Part shown: positions 8,977-19,739 of the stretch, one piece after another | How positions within the stretch are numbered: position 1 is the stretch's first letter | Layout: every line of letters starts with the position of its first letter | Origin: Trachythela sp. YZ-2020 | Lineage: Eukaryota > Cnidaria > Anthozoa > Malacalcyonacea > Clavulariidae | Direction: 5' to 3' | DNA: 64,000 bases | Assembly: GCA_016169945.1 (NCBI GenBank) | Contig: JADLSH010000390.1 | Span: 1,488,001 to 1,552,000, forward strand | Notes under the pieces: model-generated | What the model saw: the letters and a program-made list of their open reading frames with translations, nothing else | Told to the model about the DNA's origin: nothing | Databases searched by the model: none | Made by a program: the position numbers and the translations under genes

Positions 8977-11081
8977 CGGCATATAAACAGCCTATACAGT
9001 CCATTCAGTTGCATGGCTTTGGGGATGCAAGTGGTGACGGCGTAGGAGCAACAGTATATGCAGTTGTAACACAAGAAACAGGTGTTACCCAGCGCCTTGT
9101 GGCAGCGAAAGCGAGGTTGGCGAAGAAGGGGCTTACTATTCCACGATTGGAATTAGTGGCAGCTCATATGGTTACAAACCTACTTACGAATGTCAAAGAT
9201 GCTCTAAACCGGTTCCCTATTGTATATCTTTATGGGTGGACGGACAGTTCAGTGGTCCTTCACTGGATTAGAGGTGGAGGTCAGTACAAGCAATTTGTCG
9301 AGAATCGGATCAGGAAAATTCAAGCGAAACCAATGATCAAGTGGAGACATGTCCCCACAGAGGAAAACCCAGCAGATCTGGCGAGCACGGGGGGCGATGT
9401 TCAACACAAGGAGCTGTGGTGGAATGGTCCAGAATGGATGGCCAACACGTTAGATTGGCCGCCGGAGATCGTCAGTCTAGCATCTGCAGAAAGCCAGGCA
9501 GAAGCAAGAGTAACCAAGGAGATTTTAGCAGGAGCTAAGGAAACCACCGACCAGTTGGATCTTATCCTTGGGAAGTACGAACTGACTAAAGTAATAAGAA
9601 TCATGGCATGGGTAGCGAGATTCATTTACAACTGCCAAAATCCCAACGACGTCAGTCGAGGTCCTCTGACGACCAGCGAGCTAATGTCCCAGCATGTCGT
9701 TTGGATTAAACGAGCACAGCAAAGCAGCGAAAATGAGCAAGATCGGTTGCGACTCAACCTTCAGCCTAATGAACAAGGGATTCTTCAATGTCGAGGGCGG
9801 GTTCAAGGAGAATACCCAGTTTATCTCCCGGATTCTCACCCATACACGAAGAAACTGGTGCAACGAGAGCATTTGCGCACTCTTCATGGGGGAGTCCAGT
9901 TAACGATGACGAGCGTGAGAAAGGACCATTGGGTTCCGCGTCTGCGGAGACTTGTCAAGAGAACTGTAAAAGAGTGTCATGGATGTCGAAGGTTCCAAGC
10001 CAGAGCAGTAGCAGACCCCCCTCCTGGCAACCTGCCTGAAGACCGAACACAAGGGAAATACCCATTCCAAGTTATTGGCGTAGACTATGCTGGGCCAATT
10101 CGTTATAAGAAACGAGCGAAAGTCGAAGGGAAAGCCTACGTAGCTTTATACACCTGTTCGTTGTGTCGTGCATTGTACCTAGATTTGGTGGCATCTCTGG
10201 AAACCCAAGAGTTCCTACTAAGCTTAAAGAGATTTATTGCCCGGAAAGGAAGACCACAGAAAATATATTCCGACAATGGAACCACATTTGTTGGCGCAGC
10301 TAACTGGCTAAGGAAAGTGAGCAACGACGAGAAACTTAACCACTACCTTGCAGAGAATAAGATCGTTTGGCAGTTCAATCTGAGTCGCGCCCCCTGGTGG
10401 GGCGGCCAGTTCGAGCGAATGGTTGGTCTCATGAAGAACGCCCTGAACAAAACCATAGGAAATGGTCTTCTGTCCTGGAAAGAACTCGAGGAAGTACTAC
10501 TTAACGTAGAGGTGTGCTTGAATGATAGACCATTGAGTTACGTGGAAGACGACGTGCAATTTCCTATTCTTACACCGAACAGCTTGATGTTCCATCAGAT
10601 CAATACCATACCAGAAGCACAGCCACATCATTGCGAAGAGATCGACCTACGGAGGAGAGCGAGATACCTACGGAAATGCAAGGACGCGATGTGGGAGAGA
10701 TGGTCAAAGGAATATTTGCGTGGGTTACGAGAAAGACATAACCTTAGCCATAAAGGAAAACAGTCCAAGTTATCAGTCGGGGATGTAGTGATAATAAAGA
10801 GCGACGAGAAGAATCGGGGGAAGTGGCCCTTGGGCATTGTGGTGGAACTGTTTCCAGGCCGAGACAGAGTGGTGAGAGCAGTCAAACTGCGAGCAGGCAA
10901 AAGCTTTCTCGAGAGGCCAATACAACATCTATACCCACTCGAGTTGTCCGTTGACAGACTGAATACGAATCAACCCAGCGCCTTGAAAGCGGACGCAAAA
11001 GAATTCCGACCGAAGAGACCAGCGGCGATCATGGCTCAAGATAGAATCAATCAGATTCTGGAAGATGAAGATGAGTTTTAA
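8955..11081 (+). CDS. BEL/Pao RNase H-integrase part of Pol
   Basis: Open in the frame that begins just after the RT deletion (about 8955); no convincing own start codon, so it is a Pol fragment. RNase H: HGFGDASGDGVGATVY near 9012 (first Asp), PRLELVAAH near 9141, WTDSSVVLHWI near 9237. Integrase: HHCC zinc motif with H and H in REHLRTLHGG and C-x2-C in ECHGCRRF (9867-9990); catalytic D in VIGVDYAGP near 10073, D in IYSDNGTTFVG near 10264, E in WGGQFERMVGL near 10399. A DUF5641-type C-terminal domain follows (10650-10935). The reading frame ends at 11081, about 100 bp before the 3' LTR. Integrase catalytic residues look intact although RT is not. Confidence 0.92.
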   Translation, partial: TWRSLTLAAYKQPIQSIQLHGFGDASGDGVGATVYAVVTQETGVTQRLVAAKARLAKKGLTIPRLELVAAHMVTNLLTNVKDALNRFPIVYLYGWTDSSVVLHWIRGGGQYKQFVENRIRKIQAKPMIKWRHVPTEENPADLASTGGDVQHKELWWNGPEWMANTLDWPPEIVSLASAESQAEARVTKEILAGAKETTDQLDLILGKYELTKVIRIMAWVARFIYNCQNPNDVSRGPLTTSELMSQHVVWIKRAQQSSENEQDRLRLNLQPNEQGILQCRGRVQGEYPVYLPDSHPYTKKLVQREHLRTLHGGVQLTMTSVRKDHWVPRLRRLVKRTVKECHGCRRFQARAVADPPPGNLPEDRTQGKYPFQVIGVDYAGPIRYKKRAKVEGKAYVALYTCSLCRALYLDLVASLETQEFLLSLKRFIARKGRPQKIYSDNGTTFVGAANWLRKVSNDEKLNHYLAENKIVWQFNLSRAPWWGGQFERMVGLMKNALNKTIGNGLLSWKELEEVLLNVEVCLNDRPLSYVEDDVQFPILTPNSLMFHQINTIPEAQPHHCEEIDLRRRARYLRKCKDAMWERWSKEYLRGLRERHNLSHKGKQSKLSVGDVVIIKSDEKNRGKWPLGIVVELFPGRDRVVRAVKLRAGKSFLERPIQHLYPLELSVDRLNTNQPSALKADAKEFRPKRPAAIMAQDRINQILEDEDEF

Positions 11082-11170
11082 GCTCAAACTTTAGATACAT
11101 TGATTCATATAACTGTTGTTGTTTGTTTAGGGACTAGTCTCCTCAAGGAACATAAACTATTTAATAGCTT

Positions 11171-11183
11171 ATGGTGGGGAGAG
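11171..11183 (+). promoter_or_regulatory. Polypurine tract of BEL element
   Basis: ATGGTGGGGAGAG lies directly before the 3' LTR, the position where plus-strand DNA synthesis is primed. Confidence 0.7.
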
Positions 11184-11377
11184 TGTCGGAGACTTCATTT
11201 TATATTTATATAGTGGACTATATTAACCGGAAGTCACGCGAGATAGCGTGCACGTTGAATCGGGTGTTAAAACCGAAAGAGAAAAAAAACTGTGATTCTG
11301 TGATTTGTATCTGTGATTTGTGATTAAATATATTTTAAATAAGGCACTCAAAACAGCGATTTCGATCGTTTCCAACA
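11184..11377 (+). repeat. 3' LTR of BEL element
   Basis: Uninterrupted 194-bp LTR, TGTCGGAGAC..GTTTCCAACA. It is the empty-site reference for the insertion that splits the 5' LTR. ATAG follows it, matching the bases before the 5' LTR. Confidence 0.95.
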
Positions 11378-11449
11378 ATAGTCAATAAATAAAAGTTGTC
11401 CATAACAAATTACCATCGACAACAAACCTCTCTACTAGTCTGTCAGGTC

Positions 11450-11488
11450 CATTGAACTAAAAATAACTGAGTTATTTTTAGTTCAATG
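11450..11488. mobile_element. 39-bp P-like miniature element
   Basis: A perfect palindrome of two 18-bp arms (CATTGAACTAAAAATAAC and its complement) around a 3-bp centre TGA. It is flanked by an exact 8-bp direct repeat GTCAGGTC (11442-11449 and 11489-11496). The arm matches the tip of the 10 kb P element at 49374 (CATTGAACTAAATATACC) at 16 of 18 bases, with the same TSD length. It therefore looks like a P-family element stripped to nothing but its two tips. It could not encode or bind much, so how it moved is unclear. Confidence 0.8.
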
Positions 11489-11499
11489 GTCAGGTCTGT

Positions 11500-11796
11500 G
11501 GAACGATAACACCACAGATGAAGTATATACCAGATGTGTAACTTAATCGAACTTCGTGTCCTCAAATTTCCCTAGATGTACACGTCATGCTCACGCCATG
11601 ACACTTGCTAGCAAAATGGCGTCCTGAAAAACACGAGCTTTTGCATTTTATTGCGACTTTTTTGGATCGAAATTTATCGATTAAACAATCAAGAGCATCA
11701 TTTATTGAATGTTTAAAGTTGTTGAAAGCAACACTGGAGTTAACGTGAAGTGCCGTTGGAATTTGCCTTCATATTTCTCCCGCATGTTATCGTTCC
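11500..11796. repeat. Short inverted-repeat unit inside the Harbinger-like element
   Basis: GGAACGATAACA at 11500-11511 is repeated in reverse complement at 11785-11796. No clear TSD; it may be part of the host element or a small MITE. No gene. Confidence 0.35.
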
Positions 11797-11841
11797 AGAT
11801 TAGGTAAAAGATATGGAGTCACTGGTCTGTGGAGGCTCTTA

Positions 11842-12635
11842 GATATTAATACAGAAACAAAATGCATGAAGTTACAAAAATACTCCTTCAGTTATTTCAG
11901 GACCAGCATGCCCTGCAACTTGATCTTTAGAGTACTTCTGATTTATAGCAGGCCAATTAAAAAATATTTATGTTTTTCATCAACTTTTTTTCATCACAGG
12001 TCAGGCTACACAGGGGCGAAACTTCGGTATTACGGCTAAGGGGGGGGGAGCTTGTTTTGCCCGACCAAAAGGGCGTGACCGAAGTCGTTCCCGACGGACG
12101 AACATTTCAGTCGCTAATTAATGTTTATTTTCCCAAAATTATCAATTTTTTTCCAACAACTATTACTTTTCAATCCGAGACACTCAAATAATTTCAAAAG
12201 TTGCCCGACGAAAGCTGGCAGAAAGCAACACGTTTAATACTCCTTAGCCGGTCCAGTTTTTAAGGGCGTGCAGCGATGAAAATCATTCTTTTAATTGGCC
12301 TAATAAATATTTGAATGTTTTTGGACATTCTACATACTGTACCTTGATAAAAACTGTACCTTCATATTAACCCTAGTGACACTAGCTAACTACGTACGGT
12401 AGACACATTATTTTATCAGTTCAATGAGCACTGAACAATTTTAATTAATATCAACTTACATTAAGCAAAATAAAACAAATTAAATTTAACTGTTACATAG
12501 AGAACGTTTACAGTTCCACATGAATAGTCAACAGTCTCAAGAAATACAGGCGCCAAAGGCAAAGCAACAAATATAAAAGCCAAATTTCAACCATATTAAT
12601 CCTTTTGTCCTTTTACAAGTTCACTCTAGCTCTTA
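11842..12635. other. No gene seen
   Basis: AT-rich intergenic sequence with a G-run near 12042-12050 (GGGGGGGGG). An open frame at 11970-12191 has no recognisable motif and I do not call it a gene. Confidence 0.5.
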
Positions 12636-13975
12636 CTAAAGCTTTCGGTAAACATTTATAATGTTCATCTGTTCAGTGTATTTGCAATCAAAGTTTTCAG
12701 ACAATAGCAGGTCAATCTCTGACACTGGCTCCTCAACGTTTTTTTCAGCAATCTGACACAGCTGCGGTCCCAACGCTCTTAATTGATATTGGATGTTATT
12801 ACACATTACTATTAATTGAGATGACATACGAAACTCGCATACTGATGTCAAAGCAGTTGATGAACACTCAATACATCTACCAATAGCTGAATTATTCTGT
12901 TCCAGTATAACAACTTCTCCATTTTTGCACACCGGGCACAATCGATAGCACTGTAGATTTTGAACAGCGACAACTTTGGCGTTTAACAGTGTCTCATTGT
13001 TGCTCTGTGGGACAACCCCAACTACATCTGGAAGATTTTCAGTTTCTTGTATGGTTATTCCTGCTTTTGGACTTGTTAAACTGAACTCTCCACGGTAACA
13101 CTTGACCATGAGATTTTCTATTCTGTACGTCTTATCTTTAGTTAATTTACCAACATAGTCTTGCCATAACGTTAGCACAACAGTACCACTCTCGTCTGCC
13201 ACAGTAACATTTTGAAGTTTGCGATTGTTATCCAGTGTCATTGTTTCAGCGACTTCAGCAATTTTGACTTTTATGTTTACCCTTTGAAATTCTGCTTCCT
13301 TGTCAAGCTCACCAAGCGTTACGTCCTTCGCTTTCATACTACCGTCCCACATTGATTCTAGATCTGGAAATTCGATCTCGAAATTCTTGTCCGACTTGGC
13401 TATCATAGTTTGGTCGTTTAATACAATTTCCACTCCATCTCCTCCGCCATATGCCTTTTGAACCTTACAATTAGCAATCTTTACCGCTTGCTTTTCCTTT
13501 ACAAATTGTTCAATTTTCAAGCGTTGTGGCACAGAATACGGAGACGAACCAGAAAGGACACTCTTTTGATGTCAGGCGGTCGCGCCGACAGTTGCCTGAT
13601 ACACCCGCGAGCGAGCGTCCGCCATGTTCTTGGGTAGTAAAGTCAGAGAATTTTACTATAAACAATATGGCGAAAACCGCACTATGATTAATAAAACTGC
13701 TCCTTTTGGAATGTAAGTGGGCTATTTTCGTCGGTTTTATGAATATTTTGAAGAAAAGGTAAGCGACTTTCTCTTTGTCAAGCCTGGTAACGTAAAAAAT
13801 ATTTTTCTGGTACAATTTAGCTGCGACTTGTTCGGGAGTATGAGAGCTCATACAATGGTTTACTACAAACTGTCTTACTATAAGAGACAGACAGAGTCTT
13901 ACGTACAAGACGTATATTTTATGCTCCGTGTATTCAACCGAAATATTGCTTGGTGTTTGCATAAATATTTCGAAA

Positions 13976-14815
13976 ATGCCAGAGACAGTTACATGTAAGT
14001 CTCTTAAAAAGCAAAATGACTCCTTGATAAGTCAACTCAATCTACTGAGAGGAGAATTCAAAACTTTTCAAAAAGATACCATGGTGCAGCTAGAAAAGGT
14101 ACCTAACGCTAACATAAGAACTTCCTCTCCCAGTCCAGATGCTGAAACTGCTAAAAGCCTTGACTTTCTGAGCAACGAATATGACGACTTTAGTCGCTTC
14201 CGCTCAACGGCCGAGAAACAGTTCAATCATCTCAACAAATGCCTCGAAGACCTGGCTGCCCGTTCAAGCGAAGTCTCGGATGCTATAGAAGCAATGCAAG
14301 CATACAGTTACCAGTATAACGTAAAGATACTTGGTCTCCCAGAGTTATACGAACAAAGCGGTCAAAGAAAAAACGAATCGGCGAGTGACTCTACAAACTT
14401 GTGCATTAGTCTTTTCAAAGAGATGGGTGTACAAGTAAAAGATTACGACATCGACATCGCCCATCGGATTCAAACGCGAAACGCCTCGGCTGGTCCGAGA
14501 CCCATCATCTGCAAATTTGTCCGTAAACTTATAAAGAACCAAGTTATGGACAATCGGAAAGAAGCACCCAACGTGAATCCTGCAAATATTGGCCTTCCAC
14601 CTAACACCGATTTATCTAGGATACTCGTTGTGGAACATCTTACACCAAAAGCGCAGAATCTCCACTATGAGGCGAAGCGTCTGCAAGGGCAGTTAAAATT
14701 CAAGTTTTGTTGGGTGAAAAATTCCCAGATCTATCTCAGAAAATCTGAAGACACCGAGGCTATCCGCATTCACAGTCTGGCAGATCTAGCCAGAATGCAA
14801 ACTGACGAGAGATAA
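13976..14815 (+). CDS. LINE ORF1 protein (coiled coil + RRM/CTD type)
   Basis: The start at 13976 (MPETVTCKSLKKQ) opens the predicted protein at its coiled coil; the open frame extends further upstream. The protein is 279 residues. An N-terminal heptad-rich region (residues 5-110, including FNHLNKCLEDLAARSSEVSDAI) suggests trimer formation; the centre (YNVKILGLPE..) and the end (HRIQTR..RPIICKFVRK, LRKSEDTEAIRIHSLADL) resemble the RNA-recognition and C-terminal domains of transposase_22/L1 ORF1 proteins. Such proteins coat the element RNA. The frame is intact, unlike ORF2, and ends 54 bp before the ORF2 start. Confidence 0.8.
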   Translation: MPETVTCKSLKKQNDSLISQLNLLRGEFKTFQKDTMVQLEKVPNANIRTSSPSPDAETAKSLDFLSNEYDDFSRFRSTAEKQFNHLNKCLEDLAARSSEVSDAIEAMQAYSYQYNVKILGLPELYEQSGQRKNESASDSTNLCISLFKEMGVQVKDYDIDIAHRIQTRNASAGPRPIICKFVRKLIKNQVMDNRKEAPNVNPANIGLPPNTDLSRILVVEHLTPKAQNLHYEAKRLQGQLKFKFCWVKNSQIYLRKSEDTEAIRIHSLADLARMQTDER

Positions 14816-14869
14816 GTAATATACATTGCTTATACATTTATTTAGTCATTTAGTATATTACAATTAAAT

Positions 14870-17800
14870 ATGGCTTACAATGTAAACGATAACTTCCTAA
14901 TCGCCCTTCCCTTTTACCACTTAGACGATTGCTCTTTTAACGCAGTAATGCATGAAATGGCCCATGGTCCTCTGCATTATGATGTTGATCGCCTCGACAC
15001 GCTACTGTTTAATCCAATTAATCAATCCCATATCGGTGATTTATTAGATAATGTAGACCCTGATGTCAATTTTTCGATGCGCCCTCCTACTAGCAGTTAT
15101 ATGGTCCAGGACGAAGTCAACGCAATATTTAAATCTAAACAATCAATTTTAGGGTTTTCAGTCTTTCATGTTAACATTCGGAGCTTACTCGGCAAGCTTG
15201 ACGATATAAAATCCCTGGTCGCAAATATGCACCAATCTTTCTCAGTGATAGGTATATCTGAAACTTGGTTAAACGACACTACACAAGACTTAGTTAATCT
15301 CCCTGGATACAGTTTTTTATCCAACCATAGAACTACCAAACCCGGTGGTGGTGTTGGCTTATATTTGCAGAATGATTTTGAATATAAAGTACTTCCAGAA
15401 TCTAATTTTTCCGATCCTGATGTAATTGAGTCGTTATTTGTTGAAATCAATGTCCCTAATGGGAAAAACATTATAGTAGGTACAGTCTATCGACCACCAA
15501 ATCAACATCTACCGTTATTTTTGGAAAAGTTCAACCAAATCCTCATAAACGTTTCAAAATATGATAAGCACTGTTATATAATGGGTGATTACAACATAGA
15601 CATGTTCCGCTTAAATGAACATGCTCCCACTCAAGAATTTGTCGATAGCCTTTTCTCGCATATGTTTTACCCCCTCATAAATCGACCGACACGAATCACT
15701 GCACACTCTGCAACACTAATTGACAATATTTTTACTAATCATTTAACACAGACTTTATTAAGTGGCATTCTTATAAATGATGCATCTGATCACTTACCCG
15801 TCTTGGCCTTCATACTTAACGAAACTATACCAAGCCAATGCTGCGAGAAGACCGTTGTCCGAGACTTTAGTGAAAACAATATAATTAACTTTCGCACACA
15901 TCTAACTCACTTAAACTGGTCTAGTCTTCTTGTAGACACAGACCCAAATGAATCATACAACGCTTTCTCAATTGAGTTTTTAAAAATATATGATCAAAAC
16001 TTTCCAATTAAAATAATTAAAACTAAAAAATATAATAATTCTTTAGCACCTTGGATGACAAAAGCATTATTAACCTCTATTAGGAAAAAAAATAAGCTAT
16101 ACAAAAATTCCTTACGTCACAAAACTTGTTGCGCGAATCCCGTTATAAAAAATATAAAAATAAGTTGACTCATTTAATTAAGATAGCTAAAAAAACAATA
16201 TTATGAGGAAAAATTTGAGGAAGTGAAGAATAATCACAAAGCAACTTGGAGACTAATAAATGAAGTCATTAATAAACGCAAGGCGAGACCATCGTTCCCC
16301 TCTTCATTCAAATCAGGTAATAATATCTTATCTGATCCTTCAGATATAGCCAACTCATTCTGTAAATATTTTACGAATGTCGGGCCAGACCTTGCAAGAA
16401 AAATTCCCAACACTAACATTTCCTTTCACTCCTTCTTAAATTCAGGTTGCAATAAATCGATTTTCCTTCGCCCTACAAATGCAAATGAACTGCAGGAGAT
16501 CTGCAATTTATTTAAGACAGGAAAATCCCTGGTTATGATAATATTTCTATGTATGTTATAAAACGATCTTTCGACCTACTTGCCGAACCACTTGCAAATA
16601 TTATAAATGTTTCTTTGTCTACGGGAATATTTCCAAATAAATTGAAGATTGCTAAAATAATCCCAGTTTTTAAAACTGGAGAACAAAATTCTTTCACAAA
16701 TTACAGACCTATATCACTCCTAACTAACTTCTCAAAGTTTTTGAAAAAGTCATGCAAAAAAGACTAATCTCATTCATTGAACGTCATGAAATCTTATATA
16801 AATTTCAGTTTGGTTTCCGTAGTAAGCACTCTACTTCCCATTCGCTTATTTCATTAGTTAACAATATTGCATCGGACATCGACCGAGGTCATATAGCTGC
16901 TGGTGTATTTATTGATCTTTCGAAAGCTTTTGATACGCTAGACCACCAAGTTTTACTTTCAAAATTGGAGTACTATGGTATCCGAGGTGTGGCCTTGCAG
17001 TGGATCAGAAGCTATTTGTTAAATCGTGAGCAATTTGTCCAATTTAGATACACTTGCTCGTCTTTCAATAAAATAAAATGTGGAGTACCTCAGGATCAAT
17101 ACTAGGTCCGTTACTCTTTATTTTATATATAAATGATCTTCCAAATGCATTGGATTTGGCTAAATCGTTTCTTTTGCGGATGACACTAGTGTATATTATT
17201 CACATCTGGACATTAAAAATCTCGAGATTATCTTAAATCGTGAACTGGCAAACCTAGATGTTTGGATGAAATCAAACAAATTATCTGTAAACATTAGTAA
17301 AACTAATTATGTTATCTTTCGGCCAAGACAAAGAAAATTAAATATAAATTTATGTCTCCAGTACGACAATCAAACCTTAATCCAGAAGCAATGTATCAAA
17401 TTCTTAGGTGTATACATTGATGAGAATTTATCGTGGAAGATTCACATAAATAATATTTGTAAAAGATGGCGAAATCTGTTGGAATTATCTACAGGTCTCG
17501 CCATCTTTTATCACCTACAACTAAGTTATGCTTATATTATACTCTTATATATCCTTATCTAACCTATTGTAATATTGTATGGTCCTCTACTTATGTAACT
17601 AATCTAAACAGAATTTATCTTCTACAAAACGGGTTGTAAGAGCTCTGACGAACTCTGACTACCGTGCTCACTCCTCTCCGTTATTCTATCAGTTAAAAAT
17701 ATTAGATATATTTAAATTGAATTCCTTTTACATAGGTACATTTATGTTTAAATACCACCATCACTTGTTACCTGAATGTTTTGATAACTTATTTATCACA

Positions 17801-18007
17801 AACAATCAAGTACATAGTTATAACACCAGATCGGCTACAAATTACAGATCTCACGCGTGTCGGACAAACATAAAGAAATTCACTATTCTTTCTGTTGGTC
17901 CGAATACATGGAATTCTTTTCCACCACATATTACGGCTAAAATCACTATTTCCTCTTTCAAGAATCAATTACGCATTTTCCTACTTGGAAATTATAATGT
18001 CGCATAG
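14870..18007 (+). pseudogene. LINE ORF2 (APE endonuclease + reverse transcriptase), frameshifted
   Basis: The first 432 residues are an intact APE-type endonuclease: FHVNIRSLLGKLDDI near 15165, IGISETWL near 15250, GGGVGLYL near 15343, GTVYRPPN near 15478, MGDYNIDM near 15581 and DASDHLPV near 15779, carrying the expected Asn, Glu, Asp and His residues. After a stop at 16168 the RT continues in pieces: NYRPISLL near 16700, GFRSKHSTSHSL near 16812, FIDLSKAFDTLDH near 16911, a GVPQ block near 17085, then an ADDT-like catalytic motif around 17175 reached only after a further shift, a thumb with FLGVYIDENLSW near 17402 and the C-terminal domain 17717-18007. At least five frame breaks are needed, so RT is dead although ORF1 and the endonuclease look intact. 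Confidence 0.85.
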
Positions 18008-18505
18008 ACGTCGAAATCGACATGTTTTAGTTATTAACTTGTATATTATGTAGTAATGTATGTGTGTTTTGAACTTGAACAAAGATATGGTCTTATTTTG
18101 AATTATCACAGTGAACTAGGGGGTCTCATGACTACTGCCATTGGGCCTCCTCTTCTCTAAATTTACTTATTATAAAAATTATTTTAGTTGACGAGATGGC
18201 CTCTTAATATAAGCCTTTTAGCTTCTTGAGGTCTTCTCGCTACTGCTCAGCATTGATATTCAAATTATAATTAATGTAAATATCTATATTCTTGTTGTGT
18301 TGTGGCAAATAAATGATTGATTGATTACAATCCCATCATAGACTCTCTCGCAGGTTGAAATTTTTCTTTGTTCGACTCAACGTGTCTTTAATCAACGATA
18401 TTTTTGTAATTCAAACTCCAATAATTGGGAAAGCAAGAATAAATAGCGTTTCAAAGCAACCATGAAATTGATATGTCTAGCTATTTAAATGTGTTACTAT
18501 CGAGT

Positions 18506-19179
18506 AGTCATGCATACATTCATCAAGTTCATTTTAATAATTTGTTTTAAACTCTATGTAGGAACTAGTGAGATGGTTGCAGATGTTGAACGCTCTTCAG
18601 AGTTTAAACAGTGAGACCACATAGAACTCAATTTGGAATGACTATTGACATATTTATGCTTACAGAATGTGCTTTATAAATTGTGGTACATCAACTTTAC
18701 AGTCATATGAATTATGGAGTATTACTGACAGTGAACAAGACATTTAAAATCAGAAAGTTGAGAAAGGACTGTTGAAGGTTTACTGGTACAATTGCAAAGA
18801 AACTTTATTGTATGCAAATATGGTTGTTACATTCATTTGGTTGGCAGTATTTAATTTGATTTGCTTAAGACTACTCCCGATAGACTCTGGTCTAGTTCAA
18901 ACATTCAACTTTTCATGTGCCTGGCCTAATGTGAGTTGGACATATTGTTTGAGTTCATTCTTATTAGGTTTGTGTTTTAATATACTACCTTCGTTAGGTC
19001 ATCTTAAAACATTTAGTGGCAATGAACCACCCCTCCATTTTTTCATTACTCCGTCCAGGGGTCGATAAAGTCTGGACCACTGGCACCGACAGTCACAGGC
19101 ACATTTCAAATTCCTGAAGGCACATTTTGTTTTTTAAAACTTAAGTTACTGTATAAAGCTAAAATCTCTTGAGAACAGC
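18506..19179. other. Interior of element #2, no gene seen
   Basis: An open frame at 18772-19068 is hydrophobic but matches no family I know and has T-rich composition; I see no gene. Confidence 0.4.
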
Positions 19180-19735
19180 AATAGATAGATAGATAGATAG
19201 AAACTTTATTTTAAGAGGGTGACACATAATAGTGCGAACACTAATAACCTAGTGGCCCTCGTTCAGTAGAATATTAAATATTTACAAGATTACAAAATTA
19301 AGATATATGAATCTGGAATATATTTACAATAATAGTGGTAAATTTAAGGATCAAATGTTTCAATGTCTTGCTGTTGATTAAAAATATTTACAAACAATGC
19401 TTTCTTAAACGTATTTACTGAAGTTCCAGATCTAATTTCATGCGAGAGACTATTCAAATATTTCATAGTGCTCACAGAGAAAGTACGTCCACCTTCAGTA
19501 ACCCTATTATATCGAGGTGCTGTAAAAAGACAATGTGCATTGCGAGTTCTTCTATTATGGTGATCACTGTTGAGAGGTAATATATCATTTAGATAATCAG
19601 GGCATTCGTTATGACAACGTTTATAAGCGAGTATACATTTGCGTATTTCAACTTCGCGATAGAAGGGAATCCATTTTAGACGGTTAAAGAGGTCGACAGA
19701 TTGATGTTGTGGATGAGCATATGGAAAGTTCAAAG
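19180..19735 (-). mobile_element. 5'-truncated LINE remnant (RT C-terminus)
   Basis: On the minus strand the frame 19733-19344 encodes the C-terminal tail typical of CR1/Jockey-like RT proteins: SVDLFNRLKWIPFYREVEIR, then a PDYLNDILPLNS segment and FKKALFVNIF. Its 3' end is a (TCTA)n microsatellite (TAGATAGA on the plus strand at 19181-19200). It sits within element #2 and is a different LINE family from the copy at 13879 because the tail differs. Confidence 0.8.
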
Positions 19736-19739
19736 AAAA

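Larger units (their letters stand above)
3157..11377 (+). mobile_element. BEL/Pao LTR retrotransposon, internally deleted
   Basis: Two LTRs of 194 bp (TG..CA) flank gag-pol sequence. The 5' LTR is 3157-3206 plus 6327-6470, split by another transposon; the 3' LTR is 11184-11377. They differ at about three positions (for example AACCGAAAG against AACCGGAAG), so the insertion is fairly young. ATAG (3153-3156 and 11378-11381), or AATAG if the terminal A is shared, flanks the copy as a TSD. A primer-binding site follows the 5' LTR and a purine tract precedes the 3' LTR. The pol gene lacks the RT palm and thumb (see 6598-8976), so this copy cannot retrotranspose alone. Confidence 0.95.
2937..11838. 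mobile_element. PIF/Harbinger-like non-autonomous element hosting a BEL retrotransposon
   Basis: The ends are imperfect inverted repeats: GGGCCTCCACAGACTAG at 2937 and, at the right end, the complement of GAGCCTCCACAGACCAG ending at 11838. TTA flanks both sides (2934-2936 and 11839-11841), the 3-bp TSD expected for PIF/Harbinger. Without inserted DNA the element is about 630 bp and has no coding capacity. It contains the whole BEL element (3157-11377) and a 39-bp P-like miniature. A further inverted match, roughly 2943-3000 against 11385-11441, supports a shared origin of the two arms. A 3-bp TSD alone is weak, so the superfamily is tentative. Confidence 0.5.
13879..18324 (+). mobile_element. 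CR1/L2-like LINE, near full length
   Basis: A 4.4 kb non-LTR retrotransposon inserted in the left TIR of element #2. The exact point is seen by comparing with the right TIR: CTGTCTTAC is interrupted before AATCCC. TTAC flanks both sides (13875-13878 and 18325-18328). It has a short 5' leader, ORF1, a frameshifted ORF2 and a 3' end in AAATAAATGATTGATTGATT, a short-repeat tail instead of poly(A), as in CR1/L2-type LINEs. The exact clade needs an RT tree. Confidence 0.9.

Noticed and set aside
18772..19068. Hydrophobic 98-codon frame
   Set aside because: No family motif and T-rich composition explains the hydrophobicity; inside a transposon.
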